5,230 nucleotides of DNA. It comes from an uncultured Clostridia bacterium. Its GTDB lineage: Bacteria > Bacillota > Clostridia > Peptostreptococcales > Anaerovoracaceae. The position numbers were made by a program, and so were the translations under genes. The stretch spans positions 1 to 5,230 of the forward strand of contig CAKQWL010000120.1 of assembly GCA_934278965.1 (NCBI GenBank), written 5' to 3'. Shown one piece after another: positions 1 through 5,230 of this stretch. The first letter of the stretch is position 1; every line of letters starts with the position of its first letter. Under the pieces are notes generated by a model. That model searched no databases. It was not told where the DNA came from and worked only from the letters and a program-made list of their open reading frames with translations.

Positions 1-751
1 CCGTAAACTGCACGAATTCCGGCCGGTTTTTTTTGCCGCGGTGCGGCTCCGGCGTCAGGTACGGGGAATCGGTTTCCACCAGCAGAAATTCCGCCGGAAT
101 TTCCCGCACAACCTCCGCTCCTTTTCGGTTATTTTTGTAGGTCAGCGGTCCCGCCATGGAAATCGTCGCTCCGAGCCGGACATACTGCTTTGCCAGCTCC
201 GCGCTTCCGGAAAAACAGTGAAGCAGCACCCTCGCGTCCGGAAGTTCTTCTCCGTCCGGGCCCGGGCGCACGGCAAAACAAGCCTTTCGTTCTTCGGAAA
301 AAGCGCCCTCCTCTTTTAAGATTTCCAAACACTCTCCGTCGGCTTCACGGCTGTGAATGACAATCGGCATCCGAAGCTCATTCGCCAGGCGAATCTGCTT
401 TCGAAACCAAAAGCGCTGAACATCTCGGTCCGAAAGATCAAAGTGAAAATCCAGGCCAATCTCTCCGATCGCCTTTACCTTTTCTTTCCCCGCCAAATGT
501 CCGATCATTTGAAGCTGTACCTCATCGAAATTTTTTGTGTCATGCGGATGGCAGCCCACGACCGCATAGCACCAAGGATACTTTGCTGCGTGCTCTTCTG
601 CCATTTTCGAGCTGGCCAGATCAAATCCGACATCGTTTACATAGGAAAGCAGGCCCCTCCCGACCGCTTCCTCACAGGAGGCGATCAAGGCGGCCCGCTC
701 TTCTTCCGTAAACGCTTCATTATTCAAATGGGCATGTGAATCATAAAGCAT
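1..751 (-). CDS. tatD: TatD-family metal-dependent deoxyribonuclease (3' end cut off by the window edge)
   Basis: This is a TatD-type hydrolase of the amidohydrolase (TIM-barrel) superfamily, a cytoplasmic metal-dependent DNase. Exonuclease and DNA-repair roles are known for some homologues. Translated from ATG 751, 250 residues are visible without a stop. The metal-binding set is complete: H6 and H8 in the N-terminal SHAH motif, E97 in GEIGLD, H133 in IVIHSRE, H178 in LLHCFSG and D228 in ETDSPYL. The GCHPHD motif (66-71) and the late RGKKNRPE motif are also present. Only the last 25-30 residues are probably missing. The start is supported by AAGGA nine bases upstream and by the usual MLYDSHAHLN N-terminus. 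H133 and H178 are 45 residues apart, about 20 more than I recall for E. coli homologues; the extra segment (about 143-173) is charged and rich in Pro and Gly. The gene lies 54 nt behind metG, a conserved Firmicutes pairing, and is probably read from the metG promoter. The family is certain; the exact substrate is not. Confidence 0.95.
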   Translation of the reverse strand, partial: MLYDSHAHLNNEAFTEEERAALIASCEEAVGRGLLSYVNDVGFDLASSKMAEEHAAKYPWCYAVVGCHPHDTKNFDEVQLQMIGHLAGKEKVKAIGEIGLDFHFDLSDRDVQRFWFRKQIRLANELRMPIVIHSREADGECLEILKEEGAFSEERKACFAVRPGPDGEELPDARVLLHCFSGSAELAKQYVRLGATISMAGPLTYKNNRKGAEVVREIPAEFLLVETDSPYLTPEPHRGKKNRPEFVQFT

Positions 752-760
752 TTTCTTTCT

Positions 761-765
761 TCCTT
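761..765 (-). promoter_or_regulatory. Ribosome binding site of tatD
   Basis: AAGGA on the minus strand lies in a purine-rich run and ends nine bases before the ATG at 751. It fixes the tatD start. The 54-nt metG-tatD gap is otherwise A/G-rich on the coding strand, with no hairpin plus T-run, so no terminator or separate promoter is visible between the two genes. Confidence 0.7.
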
Positions 766-805
766 TTTTCTATTTTCTGTTCCGCTTGATTTTCGGTTTC
801 CCGAT

Positions 806-2743
806 TTATGTTACCGGATTTCCGTCGTCTGCTACGGTCGTGATATATTCAAAGCGTTCCTTTCCGTCCACAACATTATCCGCAAACATCAGCATTCCGT
901 TCGACTCTACTCCGCGGAGCATTCTCGGTTTCAGGTTTGCGACAACCACAACCTTCTTGCCGATCAGTTCCTCCGGCTTATAGCAGTCTGCCACGCCGGA
1001 CACAATCTGACGGCGCTCTGTACCCATTTTAATCTGGAAAACAAGCAGTTTATCCGCCTTTGGATGCTTCTCGCAGGACAGCACAGTACCCACACGGAAA
1101 TCGATCTTATCAAAAACATCGTACTCGATTTCCGGCTTCAGCTTCAGCGGAATATTCGGTTCCTCCGCCGGCTTGTTCATCTCTTCCAATTCCTTCAGTT
1201 CTTTTTCGATGTCCAGACGCGGGAAGATCGGATTACCCTTCTTGACCTGATCCCCTTCCAGCATATCGAAAACGAACGCGTCCTCCCATGCCACATCCGC
1301 ATACCAGATGCCAAGCTGCTTCCGGATTTCCTTCGCGGTCGTATGCATGAACGGATGAATCAAAATGGAAACAATTCGAAGCGCCTCCGCCAGATTGTGC
1401 ATGACGGTGTTCAGTCTTTCCCGATTGGCTTCGTCCTTGGCCAGCAGCCACGGCGCGTTTTCGTCCACATATTTATTTGCTCTCCGTACGAGGATCCAAA
1501 TCTCTTCCAGTGCCATATTGAACATAAACTTGTCCATCTGTGCTTCGACCTTGGAAGCTGCCGAAACGGCAATATTCTTCAGGTCCGCATCCAGACCTTC
1601 CGCATCCTCCGGACCTGCACCCGGAATGAAGCTTCCGCAGTATTTTTCGATCATGGACACCGTTCTCGAAACGAGATTCCCGAGGTCATTTGCCAGATCG
1701 TAATTCATTCTCCGCAGCATCACTTCGTTCGTAAAGATTCCGTCCTGTCCGAAGGTGTATTCCCGAAGCAGGAAATATTTCAGCGCATCGATTCCGTAAC
1801 GGTCGATCAATTTTACCGGATCAACAACATTGCCCTTGGACTTACTCATCTTGCCGCCCTCCAGCAGAAGCCAGCCCTGACCCCGTACCTGCTTTGGCAG
1901 CGGGAGACCTGCCGACATGAGCATCGCCGGCCAGATAATGCTGTGAAAACGCACGATTTCCTTTCCGACAAGATGGACATCCGCCGGCCAGTACTTATCA
2001 TAAAGCTCCGTATCATCCGGCCATCCAAGCGCGGTAATGTAGTTTGTCAAAGCATCCAGCCATACATAAATGACATGCTTCTCATCGATCGGCACCGGAA
2101 TTCCCCAGTCAAAGGTGGAACGGGAAACACAAAGGTCCTCCAAGCCTTGATTGATGAACGCGATCATTTCGTTTCTCCGGGTATCCGGCTGCAGGAAATC
2201 CGGATTTTTATCAAACAGTTCCAAACGCGCCGGTCCGTACTTCGAAAGGCGGAAGAAATACGCTTCCTCTTTCGCCGGTTTTACCGGACGCCCGCAATCC
2301 GGGCAGCATCCGTCGACCAGCTGATTTTCCGTCCAGAACGACTCGCACGGTGTGCAGTAAAGCCCTTCGTACTCGCCCTTGTAAATATCGCCCTTCTCGT
2401 AAAGTCTCATAAACATCGCCTGCGCACGCTTGATGTGACGCGGCTCCGTGGTCCGGATAAAATCATCGTTGGAGATTTCCATCGTCTTCCAAAGCTCCTT
2501 GATGCCGCTGACGATTTCATCGACATACTGCTGCGGTGACACCCCGGCCTTCTCGGCATATTCCTGTATTTTCTGTCCGTGTTCGTCCGTTCCCGTCAAA
2601 AAGCGCACATCGTATCCGGAAAGGCGCTTAAAGCGAGCCATCGCGTCCGCCATTACGGTGCAGTAGGTGTGCCCGATATGCAGATTCGAACTCGGATAAT
2701 AAATCGGGGTTGTAATGTAATAGGTTCCCTTCTTTTCTGTCAT
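806..2743 (-). CDS. metG: Methionyl-tRNA synthetase with C-terminal tRNA-binding domain
   Basis: A 645-residue class I aminoacyl-tRNA synthetase that charges initiator and elongator tRNA-Met with methionine using ATP in the cytoplasm. The Rossmann catalytic core carries HIGH at 22-25, GTDEHGQKI at 51-59, VYVWLDALTNYI at 225-236 and the KMSKS loop at 298-302. The connective insert has a four-cysteine zinc knuckle (C130, C133, C147, C150). The anticodon-binding helical domain follows, with NKYVDENAPW at 423-432. After a charged linker (about 510-540) comes a Trbp111-like OB-fold (about 544-645) with DFRVGTV and KADKLL, which gives dimerisation and extra tRNA binding. The overall pattern (YYITTPIYYPSSNLHIGH, EIVRFHSIIWP) is the Bacillus/Staphylococcus-like bacterial MetRS form, here with the zinc cysteines kept. 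Length is normal and no frameshift is seen. The ATG is preceded by AAAGGA. It is the first gene of the metG-tatD operon, behind a structured leader. Confidence 0.98.
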   Translation of the reverse strand: MTEKKGTYYITTPIYYPSSNLHIGHTYCTVMADAMARFKRLSGYDVRFLTGTDEHGQKIQEYAEKAGVSPQQYVDEIVSGIKELWKTMEISNDDFIRTTEPRHIKRAQAMFMRLYEKGDIYKGEYEGLYCTPCESFWTENQLVDGCCPDCGRPVKPAKEEAYFFRLSKYGPARLELFDKNPDFLQPDTRRNEMIAFINQGLEDLCVSRSTFDWGIPVPIDEKHVIYVWLDALTNYITALGWPDDTELYDKYWPADVHLVGKEIVRFHSIIWPAMLMSAGLPLPKQVRGQGWLLLEGGKMSKSKGNVVDPVKLIDRYGIDALKYFLLREYTFGQDGIFTNEVMLRRMNYDLANDLGNLVSRTVSMIEKYCGSFIPGAGPEDAEGLDADLKNIAVSAASKVEAQMDKFMFNMALEEIWILVRRANKYVDENAPWLLAKDEANRERLNTVMHNLAEALRIVSILIHPFMHTTAKEIRKQLGIWYADVAWEDAFVFDMLEGDQVKKGNPIFPRLDIEKELKELEEMNKPAEEPNIPLKLKPEIEYDVFDKIDFRVGTVLSCEKHPKADKLLVFQIKMGTERRQIVSGVADCYKPEELIGKKVVVVANLKPRMLRGVESNGMLMFADNVVDGKERFEYITTVADDGNPVT

Positions 2744-2754
2744 GATTGAATCAT

Positions 2755-2760
2755 TCCTTT
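2755..2760 (-). promoter_or_regulatory. Ribosome binding site of metG
   Basis: AAAGGA on the minus strand lies 11 bases before the metG ATG (2743), a slightly long spacing. An ATG right after the site (2754) is out of frame and meets a stop after four codons, so the start at 2743 is preferred. It also gives the expected N-terminus of the family. Confidence 0.7.
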
Positions 2761-2766
2761 CTGCCC

Positions 2767-2786
2767 CCGCTTCGAATGAGAAGCGG
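2767..2786 (-). promoter_or_regulatory. Hairpin next to the metG ribosome binding site
   Basis: A perfect 7-bp stem, CCGCTTC pairing with GAAGCGG around a 6-nt loop, sits in the metG leader six bases upstream of the AAAGGA site. No T-run follows on either strand, so it is not an intrinsic terminator. It may affect translation initiation or mRNA stability; this is inference. Confidence 0.5.
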
Positions 2787-2793
2787 TCGGCCT

Positions 2794-2828
2794 GCCGGCT
2801 CCTTACGGAATCTCGTAATTCCTCCGGC
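2794..2828 (-). promoter_or_regulatory. Two-tier stem-loop in the metG leader
   Basis: In the leader RNA, GCCGG (2828-2824) can pair with CCGGC (2798-2794). Inside this, TTACG (2818-2814) pairs with CGTAA (2807-2803) around a 6-nt loop. The two stems are separated by a purine-rich internal loop (AGGAA opposite GGAG). No T-box core (GGTGGNACCGCG-like) or SAM-riboswitch core is visible, and the leader is too short for a T-box. It is an unassigned structured leader, possibly regulatory. Confidence 0.45.
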
Positions 2829-2851
2829 GTAAATTCTCATAATTGTTACTT

Positions 2852-2880
2852 ATTTTACCATAAATATCGCCCGTTGTTAA
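2852..2880 (-). promoter_or_regulatory. Promoter of metG-tatD (TTAACA-17-TAAAAT, extended -10)
   Basis: On the minus strand, TTAACA (2880-2875; five of six match TTGACA) is followed by exactly 17 bases and TAAAAT (2857-2852; five of six match TATAAT). TGG directly before the -10 gives the TGn extended -10 element. Transcription should begin near 2844-2847, leaving a leader of about 100 nt before metG. The -35 begins six bases after the stop of the unrecognised frame at 2886. Confidence 0.8.
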
Positions 2881-2959
2881 GCCTTTTATACGCTTTCTGT
2901 TACCGAAGCGTCCGGAGCGAAGCGATACAGACTTTTGTACACCTCCCCGTAGTAATGTC

Positions 2960-2988
2960 TATACAAGCCCTCTTGCCGATGATATACT
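2960..2988 (+). promoter_or_regulatory. Candidate promoter of the WYL-nuclease module
   Basis: TATACA (2960-2965; four of six match TTGACA) is followed by a 17-base spacer and TATACT (2983-2988; five of six match TATAAT). TGA directly before the -10 makes a TGn extended -10. Transcription would start near 2995, giving an unusually long 5' leader of about 150 nt before the regulator. This leader contains the palindrome and repeats at 3039-3107. No better promoter was seen closer to the gene. Confidence 0.4.
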
Positions 2989-3061
2989 TTATGAAAAGAA
3001 CGCATCACGCAGGAGCCATGCCCGCGCCGCCCGTGCCAGTCGGCCGACCAGCCGATCAGAA

Positions 3062-3085
3062 GGAGATTCAGGAATTCGGAGATTC
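3062..3085 (+). repeat. GGAGATTC direct repeat, possible operator
   Basis: GGAGATTC occurs exactly twice (3062-3069 and 3078-3085), with a near copy GGAATTC (3071-3077) between them, giving three similar units in 24 bases. It lies about 60-85 bases upstream of the regulator start. It could be a binding site for the WYL protein acting on its own operon, but it would lie downstream of the candidate promoter. A chance repeat is also possible. Confidence 0.3.
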
Positions 3086-3107
3086 GCCAATCAGGCACTC
3101 CGGCGAA
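3083..3107 (+). repeat. Inverted repeat TTCGCC/GGCGAA upstream of the regulator
   Basis: TTCGCC (3083-3088) and GGCGAA (3102-3107) form perfect 6-bp arms around 13 bases, overlapping the last GGAGATTC unit. It could be part of an operator or an RNA hairpin in the 5' leader. No T-run follows, so it is not a terminator. The evidence is weak. Confidence 0.25.
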
Positions 3108-3132
3108 ACGTCCGGTATTGGAGCAAACCGAT

Positions 3133-3138
3133 AGGAGG
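3133..3138 (+). promoter_or_regulatory. Ribosome binding site of the WYL regulator
   Basis: A consensus AGGAGG lies eight bases before the ATG at 3147. It decides that start and shows the gene is likely well translated. Confidence 0.85.
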
Positions 3139-3146
3139 AACACCCT

Positions 3147-4106
3147 ATGCTGACAGAAAAAGCCAATGTACTTTGCCTTTTAGAAATTTTAAAAGAGTAT
3201 TCGGATGCGGAACACATTCTGCCCATGCGAGAGATTCTTGCAAAAATGCAGGCTCTCTACGGCATGAAAATCGACCGCCGCACCGTTTACAGTGCTATTG
3301 CCTTGCTGATTGAATTGAATTATGACATTTCCGTCTATGAGGAGAATGGCGTTGGTTACTATCTTCGCGGCCGCGAATTAGAGCAATCGGAGGTTCTTCT
3401 GCTGACCGACGCGGTCTATTCTTTTCCTTTCATTCCCGCAAAGCAGACCGAGCAGCTCGTTCAAAAACTGCAAAGGCAGCTCAGTGTCCACCAGAGAAAG
3501 CGCTATCGTTATCTGACGATAGCAAGGCAAGACCGCAAAACCGACAACCGGCAGGTGTTCTGGAATATCGAGCAATTGGATGAAGCCATCGGACAGAAGA
3601 AAAAAGTTCGTCTCAGCTATCTCCATTACAAATTGGATAAAAAGCAGCATGAAACAAAAGTTTATATACTGAACCCTTATGAAATGGTCTACATGAATGA
3701 GCGGTATTACCTTATCTGCGTCCCTGACCATGACCCATACACGCGGCTGTACCGCATTGACCGCATGAAAGACATTCAGATTTTGGACGAGAAGCGCAGC
3801 GAAATTGCCGCCGCCCACCAGGAAGTACAGGCTTCTGTCTATGCTCATGTCGGTACGCCGGAGCGCATCGTCATGCACTGCGACCTCGCGATCTTAGATG
3901 ATGTAATCGACCGTTTCGGCACGAACATACAGGTTTATGCACGGGACGCGGACACATTCACCGCCTGCTTCAATGCCCCTCCGCGCGGCATCAAATTCTG
4001 GGCGCTGCAATTCCTGCCATATGTCGAAATCATAGAACCCGCCTGGCTGCGAGAGGAAATCATAAACAGTATCGGAAAGAGTCGATACAGAAAGGAAGGA
4101 AAATAA
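3147..4106 (+). CDS. WYL-domain transcriptional regulator (HTH-WYL-WCX)
   Basis: A 319-residue cytoplasmic DNA-binding regulator. Residues about 5-75 form a winged helix-turn-helix, with the recognition-helix segment DRRTVYSAIALLIEL at 43-57 and a wing around 61-74. A linker leads to the WYL domain (about 138-215). It carries VRLSYLHY (154-161), the core NPYEMVYMNERYYLIC (176-191; the name-giving triad reads YYL at 187-189, a common variation) and LYRIDRMKDI (201-210). WYL domains are Sm-like folds thought to bind ligands, probably nucleic acids or nucleotides. The C-terminal WCX-type extension (about 236-312) includes ERIVMHCDL. The domain order and length are typical of the family. The stop is followed after one base by the nuclease ATG, so the two share a transcript and the protein most likely controls this operon, as repressor or activator. 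The effector is unknown. Such regulators often sit in phage-defence loci, which guides but does not prove the interpretation. Confidence 0.93.
   Translation: MLTEKANVLCLLEILKEYSDAEHILPMREILAKMQALYGMKIDRRTVYSAIALLIELNYDISVYEENGVGYYLRGRELEQSEVLLLTDAVYSFPFIPAKQTEQLVQKLQRQLSVHQRKRYRYLTIARQDRKTDNRQVFWNIEQLDEAIGQKKKVRLSYLHYKLDKKQHETKVYILNPYEMVYMNERYYLICVPDHDPYTRLYRIDRMKDIQILDEKRSEIAAAHQEVQASVYAHVGTPERIVMHCDLAILDDVIDRFGTNIQVYARDADTFTACFNAPPRGIKFWALQFLPYVEIIEPAWLREEIINSIGKSRYRKEGK
4094..4100 (+). promoter_or_regulatory. Ribosome binding site of the nuclease gene, inside the regulator gene
   Basis: GGAAGGA, within the last codons of the WYL gene, ends seven bases before the ATG at 4108. The arrangement TAA-G-ATG favours translational coupling between the two genes and fixes the nuclease start. 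Confidence 0.75.
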
Positions 4107-4107
4107 G

Positions 4108-5230
4108 ATGGAAAATCACATTCTCGAAAGAGAGCAGCTTGAATTAGAAGCTGACACATCATTTCAGCAGTTATCCCAAAAAATACGACCCATGAATATT
4201 TTTGAGGTTCTAGGGGTGGCGAAGGCGGAAATCCGCCACAGCAATTTCCTGGCATGGCTCCTTGACCCAGACGGCAGTCATGGAATGGGAAATAAGTTTT
4301 TACGGGAGTTTATCTCCAAGCTGGGACAGCAAGAGGCAGTTCCTCAAGATATGACGGACTGCCTTATTCGGCGAGAATGGCGGCATATTGATTTATTAAT
4401 CCTGTTCCGGAAAGAGAAGTACTTGTTATGCATAGAGAACAAGCTATTCTCCGGTGAGCACGATGATCAACTTCACCGCTATCGAGATACCCTGTTGTCG
4501 GAATATCAGGATTATACGATGTCGTTTGCACTTTTGTCTCCGGATGGAATGGCGCCGGCATCGGATGAAGACCAGCAGTACTGGCAGCCGGTCAGCTCTT
4601 GGGATATCCTGGACGCGGTCGAAACAGCGCGGGACGGCAGTACCCTTTCACCAGAGGCAAATATGTTATTGAATCATTACATAGAAATTGTTAGGAGGCA
4701 TATTGTGGGAGACGAAAGCATCAAAAAATTGTGCCAAGACATTTATGACCGGCACAAAGACATACTCGATACCATTTATGAAAACTGTAAAACTTCACTC
4801 AATCCAATCGGCACCGCAGTGGATGACTGGTGCAGTGAGAAAGCGGAAGAAAACGAACTGATTTTCAATTCACAGCGTTCCAACAACACATATTCCCGTT
4901 TTACAACCGAAACCATTCGAAAGCTGTTCCCGCAGCACAAAACGCCTATAAGCGGCTGGAAAACGACGGATTTCGCGTTCTATGAAATCGTCAAACGCGA
5001 AAACTATTTCAAAATTGTGCTCACGCTATGCAGTGATAATCTGACGAGTGAACAGCGTGCGGCCTGCGACCGTATCAGTCAGGCACTAAATCGTCCCGAT
5101 AAAAAGGACAATTGGCGCTGGAAACGCATTGCTAATTGGGATCGCCATGTAATCGAGTCAGATCCGGACAGCGATGCCTACAGAGAAGAGATCCATAGAC
5201 TGCTGGATGAGAATTGGATGGAAATACAAA
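4108..5230 (+). CDS. PD-(D/E)XK nuclease-superfamily protein, PDDEXK_4-like (3' end cut off by the window edge)
   Basis: 374 residues are visible with no stop. The N-terminal half resembles Pfam PDDEXK_4 (PF14281). NIFEVLGVAKAEIRHSNFLAWLLDP (30-54) is followed by HGMGNKFLREF (59-69), then IDLLI (94-98) with candidate metal ligand D95, then the IENK core (109-112) with E110 and K112, and QLHRY (121-125). E41 is the likely early acidic residue. The active-site set E41, D95, E110, K112 is intact, so a metal-dependent nuclease is expected from the family; the substrate is unknown. The second half (about 200-374) is not assigned. It has an aromatic segment with WKTTDFAFYEIV (284-295), YFKIVLTL (300-307) and WRWKR (336-340), and ends in a helical EEIHRLLDENW stretch that may be close to the natural end. 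No signal peptide or membrane segment is seen. The gene looks more AT-rich than metG-tatD. It is coupled to the WYL regulator, which suggests a regulated, possibly toxic or defensive nuclease. Confidence 0.88.
   Translation, partial: MENHILEREQLELEADTSFQQLSQKIRPMNIFEVLGVAKAEIRHSNFLAWLLDPDGSHGMGNKFLREFISKLGQQEAVPQDMTDCLIRREWRHIDLLILFRKEKYLLCIENKLFSGEHDDQLHRYRDTLLSEYQDYTMSFALLSPDGMAPASDEDQQYWQPVSSWDILDAVETARDGSTLSPEANMLLNHYIEIVRRHIVGDESIKKLCQDIYDRHKDILDTIYENCKTSLNPIGTAVDDWCSEKAEENELIFNSQRSNNTYSRFTTETIRKLFPQHKTPISGWKTTDFAFYEIVKRENYFKIVLTLCSDNLTSEQRAACDRISQALNRPDKKDNWRWKRIANWDRHVIESDPDSDAYREEIHRLLDENWMEIQ

Larger units (their letters stand above)
2886..3143 (-). pseudogene. Unrecognised 85-codon frame, possible 3' remnant of a displaced gene
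   Basis: I do not recognise this protein. The frame is open on the minus strand from about 3179 and stops with TAA at 2886-2888, six bases before the metG -35. The only early start is GTG at 3143, with no Shine-Dalgarno. The predicted product is rich in aromatic and basic residues, for example FHKVYHRQEG and YRHYYGEVYKSLYRF in its second half, and its codon use looks like that of real genes in this block. It could be the C-terminal remnant of a gene that once preceded metG and lost its 5' part when the WYL-nuclease module arrived. It could equally be a chance frame. The candidate regulator promoter lies inside it on the other strand, which argues somewhat against an active gene. Confidence 0.25.
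2744..3146. other. Divergent intergenic region between metG and the WYL regulator
   Basis: This 403-nt stretch has no confident protein gene. Its left third is the metG leader and promoter on the minus strand. The rest (2881-3146) carries a candidate rightward promoter, a minus-strand reading frame of uncertain status, and short repeats. These include CGAAGCG twice (2904-2910 and 2918-2924), a perfect 10-bp palindrome GTCGGCCGAC (3039-3048), a GGAGATTC direct repeat, and the regulator's Shine-Dalgarno. No tRNA, IS end or attachment-site duplication could be recognised. It is the probable junction between the housekeeping operon and the accessory module. Confidence 0.7.

Noticed and set aside
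1064..2539. Long plus-strand open frame (491 codons) opposite metG
   Set aside because: It is an antisense shadow of metG, whose full-length protein has all family motifs. The antisense product is low-complexity, rich in Arg, His and Leu, has no recognisable domain and no Shine-Dalgarno.
2767..2786. Intrinsic terminator
   Set aside because: The 7-bp stem is good, but no T-run follows on either strand, and its position within the metG leader does not fit termination of a known gene.
2744..2850. T-box or SAM riboswitch in front of metG
   Set aside because: Neither the T-box core sequence nor the SAM-I core is found, the leader is too short for a T-box, and there is no terminator/antiterminator pair.
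2904..2924. Direct repeat CGAAGCG spaced by 14 bases
   Set aside because: At seven bases and two copies it is too short to separate from chance, and it fits no promoter or attachment-site layout.
2742..3134. 130-codon plus-strand frame between metG and the regulator
   Set aside because: It begins at the complement of the metG start region and runs through the metG promoter. It has no Shine-Dalgarno, and its product resembles no known protein.
2744..3146. Insertion-sequence ends, tRNA or CRISPR repeats at the module boundary
   Set aside because: No terminal inverted repeat pair with target duplication, cloverleaf-like sequence or regularly spaced repeat could be found by eye.
3378..3878. 166-codon minus-strand frame opposite the WYL gene
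   Set aside because: It lies fully within the well-supported WYL regulator on the other strand and has no independent signals.

Overview
The window looks like a chromosomal segment of a Gram-positive anaerobe, probably a member of the Clostridia (Bacillota). This is inferred from three things: the gene order metG-tatD, which is a conserved Firmicutes arrangement; the Gram-positive style MetRS with a C-terminal tRNA-binding domain; and strong purine-rich Shine-Dalgarno sites. No genus can be named from the sequence.

Left half (1-2880), minus strand: a housekeeping operon. A TG-extended sigma-A-type promoter (2852-2880) is followed by a leader of about 100 nt with two hairpins, then metG (methionyl-tRNA synthetase, 2743-806). 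After 54 nt with no visible terminator comes tatD (TatD-family metal-dependent deoxyribonuclease, from 751 off the left edge). tatD has all the metal-binding residues of its family, plus an insertion of about 20 residues between two of them.

Middle (2744-3146): a 403-nt divergent intergenic region. It holds the metG leader and promoter on the minus strand, a candidate rightward promoter, several short direct and inverted repeats just upstream of the regulator, and an unrecognised minus-strand reading frame (2886-3143) that may be the 3' remnant of a displaced gene.

Right half (3147-5230), plus strand: a two-gene accessory module. A WYL-domain transcriptional regulator (3147-4106) is followed, one base after its stop codon, by a PD-(D/E)XK nuclease-superfamily protein (4108 off the right edge) resembling the Pfam PDDEXK_4 family. 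The two are almost certainly co-transcribed and probably translationally coupled. The nuclease gene looks more AT-rich than the metG-tatD block, which suggests an acquired segment next to a housekeeping operon. WYL regulators are common controllers of phage-defence and other conflict loci, so a small regulated nuclease defence module, or the left end of a larger island, is a reasonable hypothesis. Function is not shown by the sequence alone, and the downstream genes lie outside the window.
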